From positions 1 through 63,759 of the forward strand of contig CAMYKZ010000018.1 in the NCBI GenBank assembly GCA_947259045.1: 63,759 nt of DNA, read 5' to 3'. The translations under genes and the position numbers were made by a program. The stretch is from an uncultured Afifella sp. (GTDB lineage Bacteria > Pseudomonadota > Alphaproteobacteria > Rhizobiales > Afifellaceae). Shown one piece after another: positions 1-8,582 of this stretch (its first letter is position 1; every line of letters begins with the position of its first letter). The notes below the pieces were generated by a model. It was not told the DNA's origin. It searched no databases and saw nothing but the letters and a program-made list of their open reading frames with translations.

Positions 1-1
1 T

Positions 2-295
2 GCGCAATGGTTTGCCGAAGTCGTCGCGACGTTCGGCCTGGTGGCGACGATCCTCGGCACCCTGTTCCGGCGGCCCGAAGCCGTGCCCTATGCCGTCGGC
101 CTTTATATCACCGCCGCATACTGGTTCACCGCCTCAACCAGCTTCGCCAATCCGGCAGTGACGATCGCGCGCTCGTTCACCGATACGTTTGCCGGCATCG
201 AACCTGCGCATATGCCGGGGTTCATCATCGCGCAATGTGTCGGCGCGGTGCTGGCTGTTTATGTTTGCCGTTGGGTTTTCGCAGAGTGTGAATAG
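2..295 (+). CDS. Aquaporin / MIP-family channel, C-terminal fragment
   Basis: This is the 3' end of a gene that begins before the window; the frame is open from the first bases. The visible 97 residues carry the second NPA box (FANPAVTIAR), whose Asn lines the pore of major intrinsic proteins, followed by a last hydrophobic segment (GFIIAQCVGAVLAVYVC). Arg directly after the NPA-VTIA stretch is the usual selectivity-filter Arg. The channel moves water or small neutral solutes through the inner membrane. In alphaproteobacteria similar short channels sit in ars operons (AqpS-type), but the upstream context is missing here, so substrate cannot be assigned. Confidence 0.85.
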   Translation, partial: AQWFAEVVATFGLVATILGTLFRRPEAVPYAVGLYITAAYWFTASTSFANPAVTIARSFTDTFAGIEPAHMPGFIIAQCVGAVLAVYVCRWVFAECE

Positions 296-418
296 AGGGT
301 CACAACAGGTAAATTCAGGTATGGATTCCCAACAATATCGAGCGGTTGGCTGTCTTTGAGATTGACCATCGTCTGCGGCATCTTTTTTCACCGTGCGATA
401 TCCGGCTGTCTCGCCGTC

Positions 419-1285
419 TCATCCGTAAATCTGTTTGAAGCGGTCTATATTCTGGCGGAAGCCGGCTTCGAAATCGCCGTTGCCGGGATGATAGACGCTT
501 TCAAACGAAATCACGCCGTCATAACCGTCGGCCCGCAGCGCATCGGCCATCGGCTGGAACTGGCCGGCGAGCTGGCCTTCGCCCATTGGCCGGACTTCCA
601 ATGTCGCTTTCGGCGTGTCGACCTGCACGTCCTTGATATGGATATGTCCGAGATAGCCACCCTTCATTGTGTCATAGGCATCCGGAAACGCGGTTTCGTG
701 CGCCCAGCAATTGTTGGCCGGATCCCACAGGATCTTCAACGCATCCTTTGCGTTCAGATCGTCAATCAGCCGGCGGCCGGTCCAGCAGGAATTGACCATC
801 GTTCCGTTGCCGGTCTCCACCACCAGCGTGATCCCCTCCGCCCGGGCAAGCTCGATTGCCGGCGCGATCAGCGGCAATTGCGCGTCCCAGGCGCCGTGTG
901 CAACGTTCCATTTTTCGGCCCCATGATGGCCCCACAGGATCATTTCCTTCTTGCCGGTCATGATCCGCACCAGCGGGCAGTCGAACTGATGCGCCATGTC
1001 GATGCAGCGCTTCAGCGCATCCATATGTTTTATATGCAATTCATCGCCGGCCTTCGATGTCGCCATCACCATGCCGGCAAACAGATGCCGGGAAATGCAC
1101 GAGACCTGCTTGCCGTGTTTGCGCACCAGCTCAAGCGCCGCCGCCCGTTCACCCGTATCAAGATCGCCGACTTCCTTGTCGCCGATGAACTGCAGCTCCG
1201 CATGGTCCAGACCGAATTCGCCCATCACGCTCAGCGCATGGCCGAGGTCGCGGCTTATGCCGTCAGTGATCACACCCAGTTTCAT
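419..1285 (-). CDS. Sugar phosphate isomerase/epimerase family TIM-barrel protein
   Basis: This 288-aa protein has the layout of the AP-endonuclease-2-like TIM-barrel family (xylose isomerase-like). It begins MKLGVITDGIS and keeps metal-site type motifs: VETGNG (Glu), ILWDPANN (Asp), GHIHIKD (His, His) and ISFESVYH (Glu near the end). Members interconvert sugars or inositol derivatives in the cytoplasm, using a divalent metal. I chose ATG at 1285 because GGGAGAAG lies just upstream; an upstream in-frame extension of 83 codons has no family-like sequence and runs across the terminator behind the catalase. No pathway partner is next to it, so the substrate is unknown. Confidence 0.8.
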   Translation of the reverse strand: MKLGVITDGISRDLGHALSVMGEFGLDHAELQFIGDKEVGDLDTGERAAALELVRKHGKQVSCISRHLFAGMVMATSKAGDELHIKHMDALKRCIDMAHQFDCPLVRIMTGKKEMILWGHHGAEKWNVAHGAWDAQLPLIAPAIELARAEGITLVVETGNGTMVNSCWTGRRLIDDLNAKDALKILWDPANNCWAHETAFPDAYDTMKGGYLGHIHIKDVQVDTPKATLEVRPMGEGQLAGQFQPMADALRADGYDGVISFESVYHPGNGDFEAGFRQNIDRFKQIYG

Positions 1286-1491
1286 GATCTTCTCCCGCTC
1301 AACGCTTGAGCCCCGCGCCGACAATGTCTTCGTTTCCCCTAATGACGACCCGATTGCCGCTGTCGGGGGTAGAAATGATAGAATATCTGCGGACGGAGTT
1401 GAATAGTCGGGGTTGAGGCCGGTGACTGCCCGGATTGCACCCGTCGGAATCCAACCGATGGCGGACCGTCGATTGGTATCAATCTGACACG

Positions 1492-1523
1492 AAAAAGCCG
1501 CAGCGTGACCGCTGCGGCTTTTC
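1492..1523 (-). terminator. Rho-independent terminator after the catalase gene
   Basis: A perfect 11-bp stem (1495-1505 with 1510-1520) closes a 4-nt loop. Read on the minus strand it is followed by a run of T, and it lies 27 nt past the catalase stop. T residues on the plus side make it possibly bidirectional, although no plus-strand gene precedes it closely. Confidence 0.9.
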
Positions 1524-1546
1524 ATTTTCAGCAATGCGGAACGTGC

Positions 1547-3019
1547 CTACTGCGCGGCTTCCGCCAGATCGGAAATGTCGACGCCAGTACGTTCCGCCAC
1601 GCCGTGGCCATAGGCCGGATCGGCGCGCAGAAGGTGCAGGATCTGCCGCTTGATGATCTCCTTCGGCACACCGCCCATGGCCGCGGCCATATTGTCCATC
1701 AGCCGGCCCTGCTGTTCGGAGTTCATCAGCCGGAACAGATCACCGGGCTGCTTGTAGTCGTCGTTGCCGTCGCGGTGGTTGTAACGGTCGGCATCGCCCG
1801 AAATGGCCAGCGGCGGTTCCGCGAAATCCGGGCTTTCGACCGGACCATTGAACGAATTCGGCTCGTAATAGGCATCCGGATTGGTGGCGTTATTGTCGAA
1901 GAACCGCATCGGACCATCCTTGTGGTAATGGTTGACCTCGCTCCTGGGCCGGTTGACCGGCAGCGCTTCATAGTGCGTTCCAAGGCGGTAGCGGTGTGCG
2001 TCGGCGTATGAGAAGATCCGCGCCTGCAGCATCTTATCGGGCGAAAAGCCGATGCCGGGGACGATGTTGGAAGGCGCAAACGCGGCCTGTTCGATTTCGG
2101 CGAAATAGTTTTCCGGATTGCGGTTCAGTTCCAGCTCGCCGACCTCGATCAGCGGATAATCGCCATGCGGCCAGACCTTGGTCAGATCGAACGGATTGTA
2201 CCAGGTCTTGCCGACATCCTCTTCCGGCATCACCTGGATGAAGACCTGCCATTTCGGGAAGTCGCCCTTCTCGATGGCGCCGAACAGGTCTTCCTGGGTG
2301 GTCTCTCGGCTCTGGCCTACCATCTCGGCGGCTTCCGCGTTGGTCCAGTGTTTGTGGCCCTGCATGGTCTTGAAGTGGAACTTGACCCAGACCCGCTTTT
2401 TGTCGGCGCTGATCATGGAATAAGTGTGCGAGCCATAACCGTTGACGTTTCGCACACCGACCGGCAGGCCGCGGTCCGACATCAGGATGGTCACCTGGTG
2501 CAGGCTTTCCGGCGACAGCGACCAGAAATCCCACATCGCTGTCGGCGAGCGCAGGTTGGTTTTCGGATGGCGCTTCTGGGTGTGGATGAAATCGGGGAAT
2601 TTGTACGGGTCGCGCACGAAAAAAACCGGCGTATTGTTGCCGACCAGATCCCAGTTGCCTTCCTCGGTATAGAATTTCAGGGAGAAGCCGCGCACGTCGC
2701 GCTCGGCGTCTGCCGCGCCCAGTTCACCGGCGACGGTTGAGAATCGGGCGATCATGTCCGTCTTCTTGCCAACCTCGGAGAAAATCTTCGCTTTCGAATA
2801 TCTGGAAATGTCGTTGGTGACCGTGAACGTGCCGTACGCACCCCAGCCCTTGGCGTGCACCGGCCGCTCAGGGATGCGCTCACGGTTTTGATGCGCCAGT
2901 TTTTCAATCAGCTGGTAGTCCTGCAACAGGACCGGGCCACGTTCGCCTGCGGTGATGGAATTCTGGTTGTCGGCAACGGGATTGCCGGCGCTTGTCGTCA
3001 GTTTTTTTCGGTCAGTCAT
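1547..3019 (-). CDS. katA: Haem catalase (monofunctional, small-subunit type)
   Basis: This cytoplasmic enzyme turns hydrogen peroxide into water and oxygen. The 490-aa length fits the small-subunit clade. Active-site residues are all present: distal His55 (VHAKG), Asn128 (VGNNTPVFF) and the proximal haem ligand Tyr338 in the signature [15 protein letters not shown]. There is no signal peptide. The start is supported by a strong GGAGGAG six bases upstream. A terminator follows the gene, so it is probably monocistronic. A 17-bp TTTAGAA-N3-TTCcAAt element 84 nt upstream resembles an Irr/iron-control box, which would link expression to iron or haem status; that regulation is inferred only. The symbol katA is by family, not by orthology test. 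Confidence 0.95.
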   Translation of the reverse strand: MTDRKKLTTSAGNPVADNQNSITAGERGPVLLQDYQLIEKLAHQNRERIPERPVHAKGWGAYGTFTVTNDISRYSKAKIFSEVGKKTDMIARFSTVAGELGAADAERDVRGFSLKFYTEEGNWDLVGNNTPVFFVRDPYKFPDFIHTQKRHPKTNLRSPTAMWDFWSLSPESLHQVTILMSDRGLPVGVRNVNGYGSHTYSMISADKKRVWVKFHFKTMQGHKHWTNAEAAEMVGQSRETTQEDLFGAIEKGDFPKWQVFIQVMPEEDVGKTWYNPFDLTKVWPHGDYPLIEVGELELNRNPENYFAEIEQAAFAPSNIVPGIGFSPDKMLQARIFSYADAHRYRLGTHYEALPVNRPRSEVNHYHKDGPMRFFDNNATNPDAYYEPNSFNGPVESPDFAEPPLAISGDADRYNHRDGNDDYKQPGDLFRLMNSEQQGRLMDNMAAAMGGVPKEIIKRQILHLLRADPAYGHGVAERTGVDISDLAEAAQ

Positions 3020-3102
3020 GAAACACTCCTCCGTTTCCAGAATTGGGGGTCGCTGCAGCGCATCAGCCAGTCTGCGCGCGCTGAATTCATACCTAGCGGC
3101 TT

Positions 3103-3119
3103 TTTAGAACAATTCCAAT
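3103..3119. promoter_or_regulatory. Candidate Irr/ICE-like box upstream of katA
   Basis: The sequence TTTAGAACAATTCCAAT matches the rhizobial iron-control element TTTAGAA-N3-TTCTAAA in 12 of 14 fixed positions, with the left arm perfect. It lies 84 nt upstream of the catalase start. Catalase is a haem enzyme and a plausible target of haem/iron regulators. No regulator gene is in the window. Confidence 0.35.
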
Positions 3120-3278
3120 GAAGCAGATCAATTTGTCAGAAATAATCCCGCGGCAATTGGTATCGGCTGCGCTGCGACGCAGCCGTAGTGTCAATCCGGC
3201 CTTGCGGCGGGCGCAGGCGGCGACTATACGGACGGCAGAAATTTTAACCCCTCTTCAACCACAGACAGGACAAGACAA

Positions 3279-3701
3279 ATGGCGATCGAACGCACCTTTT
3301 CGATCATCAAGCCGGATGCAACAGAACGCAATCTGACCGGCAAGATCATCGACAAATTCGAAAGCGCCGGCCTCAGGGTCGTTGCCTCCAAGCGCATTCA
3401 TATGAGCCGCGAACAGGCGGAAGGCTTTTACGCCGTCCACAAGGACCGGCCATTCTTCGGCGAACTGACCGAGTTCATGAGGTCCGGCCCGGTTGTTGTC
3501 CAGGTACTGGAAGGCGAAGACGCTATTGCCAGAAACCGCGAAGTGATGGGCGCAACCAATCCGGCGGATGCCGCACCCGGCACAATCCGCGCTGAATTCG
3601 CCCGCTCCATCGGCGAGAATTCCGTGCACGGTTCCGATGCGCCGGAGACTGCAGCCGAAGAGATCAAATTCTTCTTCACAGATGCAGAGATTGTCGGCTG
3701 A
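3279..3701 (+). CDS. ndk: Nucleoside diphosphate kinase
   Basis: This 140-aa enzyme passes the gamma phosphate of ATP to nucleoside diphosphates through a phospho-histidine, balancing the NTP and dNTP pools. The active-site motif NSVHGSD places the phosphorylated His at residue 117, and the nucleotide-site motifs IIKPDA and RPFFGEL are intact. The length is typical of bacterial Ndk. AGGAC precedes the ATG at usable spacing. It is read divergently from the catalase and is closed by its own terminator, so it is probably a single-gene unit. Confidence 0.98.
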   Translation: MAIERTFSIIKPDATERNLTGKIIDKFESAGLRVVASKRIHMSREQAEGFYAVHKDRPFFGELTEFMRSGPVVVQVLEGEDAIARNREVMGATNPADAAPGTIRAEFARSIGENSVHGSDAPETAAEEIKFFFTDAEIVG

Positions 3702-3736
3702 AGCAGCGGCATCTGATCTCATATTCTACCGGACGA

Positions 3737-3772
3737 AACCGGCCTGTTCGATAATGACAGGCCGGTTTTTTT
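3737..3772 (+). terminator. Rho-independent terminator after ndk
   Basis: An 11-bp stem (3737-3747 with 3757-3767) is followed by a T run to 3772. It separates ndk from the protease gene downstream. Confidence 0.92.
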
Positions 3773-3847
3773 ATGCCCCGTTTTCGAATCACGGTTGAAT
3801 CACGGACGTTACGTAAGGTGTGCTCATTCCATGAAGGAGGACACACA

Positions 3848-4945
3848 ATGTGCAACGATCATCACGATACATCTGTATTCTGCACGATCATTCCGCCGCA
3901 TATGCTTGAAGTCATGTCAGTGCGCGGTGACAAGAAAGTGCGGGCAATGGCACAGGCCTTGCTGAAACAGGACAACAAAATCCGCGAGGAACGGGCCGAG
4001 CAGCCGGTTGCCGGTCCTGCAGGATTTGCCGGCACGCGCGAAAGCGCAGCAACGACAAGCGCGATCGCCAGCGTTTCGGTTGCGGGCAATCTCAACCGGA
4101 AAATCCACGACGGCGAAAACAAGGCGGCGTTGCCCGGCAAACTCGTGCGCAAGGAAGGCGACGCCGCAACGTCCGACGCGACAATCGATGCGGCCTATGA
4201 CGGGGCCGGCGACGTCTTCGAACTCTACGCCACCGAGTTCGGCCGCAACTCACTCGATGACAACGGCATGGCGCTGGTTTCCACCTGCCATCACCGGCGC
4301 AATTACAACAACGCTTTCTGGGACGGCAGCCAGATGGCTTATGGCGACGGCGACGGCCAGATCTTCACCGGATTTACCGAACCTTCGGTGATCGGTCATG
4401 AAATGTCCCATGGCGTGGTGCAGTTTTCCGGCGGACTTGTCTATCAGGGCCAGTCCGGCGCCCTGAACGAAAGTTTCGCCGATGTGTTCGGCGCGCTGAC
4501 ATTGCAATACAAGGACGGGCAGGAAGCCCACCAATCCGATTGGCTGATCGGCAAAGGTATCCTGGGCCCGAATATCAACGGCGTTGCCCTGCGCAGCATG
4601 AAGGCGCCGGGAACGGCCTATTCCGATACTCTGTTGGGGCAGGATCCGCAGCCCTATCACATGGATTTTTACGTTCAGACCAATCAGGACAATGGCGGCG
4701 TGCATATCAATTCCGGCATTCCCAACCATGCCTTCTACCTTTACGCCCAGTATATGGGCGGCAAGGCCTGGGAAATACCCGGTCAAATCTGGTACCGGGC
4801 GCTTCAGACACTGAATAACCCGCTCGCCACGTTCCATGACTGGGCGCTGGAAACTCATGAAGCTGCGCAGAACCTGCATGGCAACGGCAGTATCGAATCC
4901 CATATGCTGCGCCGTGCATGGAAGCTTGTCGGCATCCAGATCTGA
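3848..4945 (+). CDS. Protealysin-type M4 (thermolysin family) zinc metalloprotease
   Basis: This 365-aa protein is a short-propeptide M4 peptidase. The zinc site is HEMSH at residues 184-188 with the third ligand Glu208 in GALNESFADVFG, and the catalytic His286 is in DNGGVHINSG. The N-terminus has no signal peptide; instead FCTIIPPHML (residues 11-20) matches the conserved Pro-Pro element of the short protealysin propeptide, which blocks the active site in that family. ATG at 3848 was chosen for the strong AAGGAGG upstream. The next gene encodes its probable inhibitor emfourin. Family knowledge says such proteases are made inside the cell and can leave without a classical signal; whether that holds here is inference. 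Confidence 0.95.
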   Translation: MCNDHHDTSVFCTIIPPHMLEVMSVRGDKKVRAMAQALLKQDNKIREERAEQPVAGPAGFAGTRESAATTSAIASVSVAGNLNRKIHDGENKAALPGKLVRKEGDAATSDATIDAAYDGAGDVFELYATEFGRNSLDDNGMALVSTCHHRRNYNNAFWDGSQMAYGDGDGQIFTGFTEPSVIGHEMSHGVVQFSGGLVYQGQSGALNESFADVFGALTLQYKDGQEAHQSDWLIGKGILGPNINGVALRSMKAPGTAYSDTLLGQDPQPYHMDFYVQTNQDNGGVHINSGIPNHAFYLYAQYMGGKAWEIPGQIWYRALQTLNNPLATFHDWALETHEAAQNLHGNGSIESHMLRRAWKLVGIQI

Positions 4946-4962
4946 GGTGTATGCTCGGCTGC

Positions 4963-5259
4963 ATGAAGATCGTGATCAAGACGTCAGGCGGCATCGGCGG
5001 GTTCGGGCTCAAGCCCGCGCCGGTTCAAATTCAGGCCGAATCCCTCGATCCCGACCTTCAGGAACGGTGCCAAACACTTCTGGCACCGGGCAACCTGAGC
5101 AAATTGCAGGGCCGATCTGAAGCTCCGGGACAACCGGATCGCATCATTTACGGCCTGACGATCACGCGGGACGATGGCGACGTGGATAAATTCCAGTTGC
5201 CGGAAGACAATCTTCCCGCAGAGCTGATCGACCTGCTCGACGAGTTGCTTGCCAGCTGA
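4963..5259 (+). CDS. Emfourin-like protealysin inhibitor
   Basis: A 98-aa protein follows the M4 protease after only 17 nt. It begins MKIVIKTSGGIGG and ends in an acidic stretch (PEDNLPAELIDLLDELL), the pattern I know for emfourin, the proteinaceous inhibitor encoded next to protealysin-like proteases. The expected role is to bind and silence the mature protease inside the producing cell. An alternative ATG at 4951 would add four residues, but the GAGGTG at 4944-4949 is too close to it, so 4963 is preferred. The assignment rests on sequence pattern plus genomic partner. Confidence 0.8.
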   Translation: MKIVIKTSGGIGGFGLKPAPVQIQAESLDPDLQERCQTLLAPGNLSKLQGRSEAPGQPDRIIYGLTITRDDGDVDKFQLPEDNLPAELIDLLDELLAS

Positions 5260-5345
5260 CAAGACCACAGAGACCGGATGCTTTTCTGCAACGAACCGAC
5301 CGGCTGCCAATAGGTGCCGGCTGATATGCAAGAAAGGTACTGATT

Positions 5346-7145
5346 ATGGTCCAGACTACGAACTGCGGGGCTTCGCGCCCGCTGATCAAACTTGGCAGCG
5401 GTGACGCGCCAACACTTGATTACAACATCCCGCAACAATCATGCATCTCCGCCCTCGGGCGCATTGGATTGGACATCCCCTCGGAATGGTTTCTCGACAG
5501 TGCTGCTATCGAGCCGGAAAACCACTGGTGGAATATACCGCGCGGTGATCTTGATGATATCCGCAAGAACCTTTCAAACGACATTACCTATACCCGCGGC
5601 GGATCATTGCTCGACCGCCGTGTCGCAGATGTGGTGCGAAGCGGTGAAGAACGGCTTCTAGCCCTAAAGACCGACGTTCAGCAGACCACGACGACGGCGG
5701 CGCGCGCCACCGTATCGGCAGCGCGCACCATATCGGCTCGTACGGCAGCTCCCCTGACGATGCGAGCCACTGCTGCAGCGCCGCAGACTGCCCGAATGCA
5801 AAATACCAGCCCGGCGAGGATCACAAACAGCCGCTCCTGGAATGTTGCCATCGAAGAGACTGCGCACGCCGTCAATGATGGTCTGAAGCCGATTGCCGTC
5901 AATACTCTGGGCGGCGCCACAACACTTCAGTTCATTCCACCCCCGCCAAAACCACAGCCTCGGCTCTATCTGATTGAGGAATATCGGATCTGCTCATACC
6001 TGACCGATTACGGGGCGGGAAAGACACTCAGTACCATTTCACTTCTGCCGGGTGAGAAACGTACCATCAGCCTGCGCACATACCGCGACAGCGAATCCAC
6101 TCGGACAGACACGGAGAATATTCTCGATTCATTTTCCCAGGAAAGCGCCGACGAGTTCGAAGAGCTCATCGAAAGCGAATCCGGGTTCTCCTCCAACGTG
6201 TCCTCTTCGCAGAGCAATACCACCGCCGGCGAAACAGGCCTGAGCGTCGGGGTCGATCTGTTTGGTTTGGTTGAACTGGGTGTCGGCGGCGAGATCGAAT
6301 CCAGCGGAACGAAGGAATCATCGGTTACCCAGGATTCCTATGTCGACACATTGTCGCGCGCCCTCAGCAAGCATGTCGAGCAAAGCTCGTACAAGCGTGA
6401 GGTTGAAGTCAATACGACCACAAGTGAATCCGTCAGCGAGGGCGAGGAACATTCAATTGTCCGCGAAGTTGCCAATATCAACCTGAGCCGGGTGTTGAAT
6501 TTCGTCGTCCGGCAATTGCTGCAGAAATATGTGACCATCACCTACCTGCACTCGGTGCGGGTCGCCTTCAGCAACGGCTACCCGGAATCCATCACGCCGA
6601 TGGAGCTCTACGCGCTTGACGAAGTGCTGCCGCGGTTCATTAGCCCGAAACATCTGGAAGAAGCCAAGGCGGAGATACTGAAGCCCTATTGCGCGGTTTT
6701 CAACCACCGCCAGCAACCTAAACGCTTCATCGAGAAGGTCGACAGGGTCATCAAGAACTGCGAGTTCCTGAAAGACGGCGAAAGACGGCAGACATTCTAC
6801 CGCAAGGACCCTTCCCTGACCGACAAAGCCGAAGGGATCGAAGTGCCGGGCGTCATCAAGAAGGTCCAGTTCAATGTACTGCGAACGCCTGCTGTCATCA
6901 TCGACGCGCTGATGGGTCAGGGCGAATCTCTGGACTGCTATAATCAGAAACTTCAGGCAGCAGCGGTCGACCGGTCCGACCTCAACAACGACATCACCCG
7001 CACAGCGCTTGAAATCATCGGGTCGTTTCCGACCCCGCAAGAGCGAACGCGGGCCTACGTGGCGCTGCTGCGCGAATGCGAGTGCCAGCCGGATGAGGAA
7101 TCGGGTGAAGACCCGGAGGCTGAAATCGGGGATGAACCCTCATGA
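5346..7145 (+). CDS. Large protein of unknown function (599 aa) with Ser/Thr-rich, Gly-hydrophobic central segment
   Basis: I do not recognise a family. There is no signal peptide and no clear transmembrane helix. Visible parts: an N-terminal domain (1-100) with WFLDS and NHWWNIPRGDL; a low-complexity Ala/Thr/Arg linker (about 110-165); a proline tract (198-205); a core opening with YRICSYLTDYGAGKTLSTISLLPGEKR (split here as YRICSYLTDYGAGK and TLSTISLLPGEKR, 213-239); a long Ser/Thr/Glu-rich stretch (249-300 and 316-370) flanking the Gly/hydrophobic segment GLSVGVDLFGLVELGVGG (298-315); and an acidic tail. That pattern, a hydrophobic tip between polar alternating strands, recalls the insertion hairpin of beta-pore toxins but is only suggestive. 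It lies 86 nt after the emfourin gene and overlaps the next gene by 4 nt. Confidence 0.85.
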   Translation: MVQTTNCGASRPLIKLGSGDAPTLDYNIPQQSCISALGRIGLDIPSEWFLDSAAIEPENHWWNIPRGDLDDIRKNLSNDITYTRGGSLLDRRVADVVRSGEERLLALKTDVQQTTTTAARATVSAARTISARTAAPLTMRATAAAPQTARMQNTSPARITNSRSWNVAIEETAHAVNDGLKPIAVNTLGGATTLQFIPPPPKPQPRLYLIEEYRICSYLTDYGAGKTLSTISLLPGEKRTISLRTYRDSESTRTDTENILDSFSQESADEFEELIESESGFSSNVSSSQSNTTAGETGLSVGVDLFGLVELGVGGEIESSGTKESSVTQDSYVDTLSRALSKHVEQSSYKREVEVNTTTSESVSEGEEHSIVREVANINLSRVLNFVVRQLLQKYVTITYLHSVRVAFSNGYPESITPMELYALDEVLPRFISPKHLEEAKAEILKPYCAVFNHRQQPKRFIEKVDRVIKNCEFLKDGERRQTFYRKDPSLTDKAEGIEVPGVIKKVQFNVLRTPAVIIDALMGQGESLDCYNQKLQAAAVDRSDLNNDITRTALEIIGSFPTPQERTRAYVALLRECECQPDEESGEDPEAEIGDEPS

Positions 7146-8437
7146 GTGCGCCAGACAATCCCTGGGATAGTGGGGGCGAACTTGCCCCCCATGCCGGCGA
7201 TCCCGGTGGCACTTGGGATACCGGTATTGGCGATGACGTGGTTCCGGATGTGACGGCCCTGGTGCCGCCCGACAACTGGGCGAACTGGGGGCCGACTCCC
7301 GACGATATCGATCTCGGAATATTCACGCCCCTTGAGTGGCTGGTCCGCCAGGCCAGTGCAATCGGAATTCCCTTCGGCGCCACGCTTCATGCCATCGCCT
7401 GCTCAAAGGGAATGAAGATTTTCGACTTCATTGAAGTCATGGACACGCTGTTCAAATATGTGCAGGGCAATGACAGGGTGGATATGGCTGATCCCTGCCA
7501 GATCCTCCGCATGGCAAAAATCGGCAATTGTGTTGCCAGGCGCTATCTCGGCATCAGCTTTGGCCCGGATCTGCAGGATTTCTGGCTTGACGGCAAGGCG
7601 GCAAACGCCACAAACCTGCGCCAGGAAAGCTTTCAGTTCCCTCCCGATCAACGAGGATCGGTGACTTCATTATCCTTTTATCCGATGGACACAGGCTGGT
7701 TCTTTGGCCGCGTGGGCGCAAAAGTGGAACCGGCCATCATTGAAACCCAACAGATCAGTCTCTGGCAGGGCGTCCTTGAGCGGCTGCGGGCGCCGGCCGA
7801 CGTTTTTCCAAAAGATCACGGCATTTCCGGCAAGGCTGACCTGTCGCCCCTGCGCGAACAGGTTCCGGTCGGGACAGGACCTTCGACGCTGCACAGCACG
7901 GGCGTCGACTGGCTCTATCCGGACGAAATCGTCATTACCTTCAAACATTCCGGCCAAAATGCCAACGCGGGCAAGAATGAATTCGTTGATATGGAACTGT
8001 TTCTGGCCGGTGGAATGACGGTGACATCGGAGGTCGAGATCAGCGCGACAGCTGCGACCATGAATATCGATGGCGCCGCGGTCGACGGCTGGATCGTCAC
8101 CATGGAAAACTGGCACGTCCGGATCAGCGATCGCATCGATTTTCATAGCAGCAAGAGCCAGAGCATTCCGCTGGGACCCGTCGACCTTGAGCTTCCGGAT
8201 CAGATCTTTATCGACCTGCAGACACAAGGTTGCCCGGGTTCACCGGTTCCGGTTGATTTCGACATCATTTCTGATGCCTGGCACACTATTCCCGCCAGCG
8301 GCCTCAATCGGCAGTCATTGTTCATAACCCATGAGACATATACGGCGGATCCGGGAAACGCCTTCGGCGGTTCGCCCGAAGCGTTCGACTATTTCGATCC
8401 GCTCACCGGCGCAGGCGTTACGCTGCTGGATCTTTAA
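7142..8437 (+). CDS. Protein of unknown function (431 aa), coupled to the 599-aa protein
   Basis: The start overlaps the previous stop as ATGA, so translation is almost certainly coupled and the two products are probably made in fixed ratio. I recognise no domain. The N-terminus (1-60) is Gly/Asp/Pro/Trp-rich and looks disordered. A middle helical part (65-150: FTPLEWLVRQASAIGIPFGA, then several Cys such as DPCQIL and GNCVARR) is followed by a mostly beta-looking C-terminal half (MELFLAGGMTVTSEVEISAT, WIVTMENWHVRIS). No signal peptide, membrane helix or catalytic motif is apparent. Together with the protease, inhibitor and 599-aa gene it forms one same-strand block without a visible internal terminator. 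Confidence 0.85.
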   Translation: MSAPDNPWDSGGELAPHAGDPGGTWDTGIGDDVVPDVTALVPPDNWANWGPTPDDIDLGIFTPLEWLVRQASAIGIPFGATLHAIACSKGMKIFDFIEVMDTLFKYVQGNDRVDMADPCQILRMAKIGNCVARRYLGISFGPDLQDFWLDGKAANATNLRQESFQFPPDQRGSVTSLSFYPMDTGWFFGRVGAKVEPAIIETQQISLWQGVLERLRAPADVFPKDHGISGKADLSPLREQVPVGTGPSTLHSTGVDWLYPDEIVITFKHSGQNANAGKNEFVDMELFLAGGMTVTSEVEISATAATMNIDGAAVDGWIVTMENWHVRISDRIDFHSSKSQSIPLGPVDLELPDQIFIDLQTQGCPGSPVPVDFDIISDAWHTIPASGLNRQSLFITHETYTADPGNAFGGSPEAFDYFDPLTGAGVTLLDL

Positions 8438-8582
8438 GCTGCAATAGGGTTGCATCGATCAAACCGAAACCGTTAGCCATTGAAGCCAACGAGCATACTG
8501 CAAATCCAGTTTCCGGGCATTGAGATGCCACACCGGCATGGGATATATCTGGGCCGGCAAACTCATTCAACGGGACATTCAG

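Noticed and set aside
356..1309. A 317-codon plus-strand frame opposite the TIM-barrel gene
   Set aside because: The minus strand has the recognised family motifs and a ribosome-binding site; this one does not.
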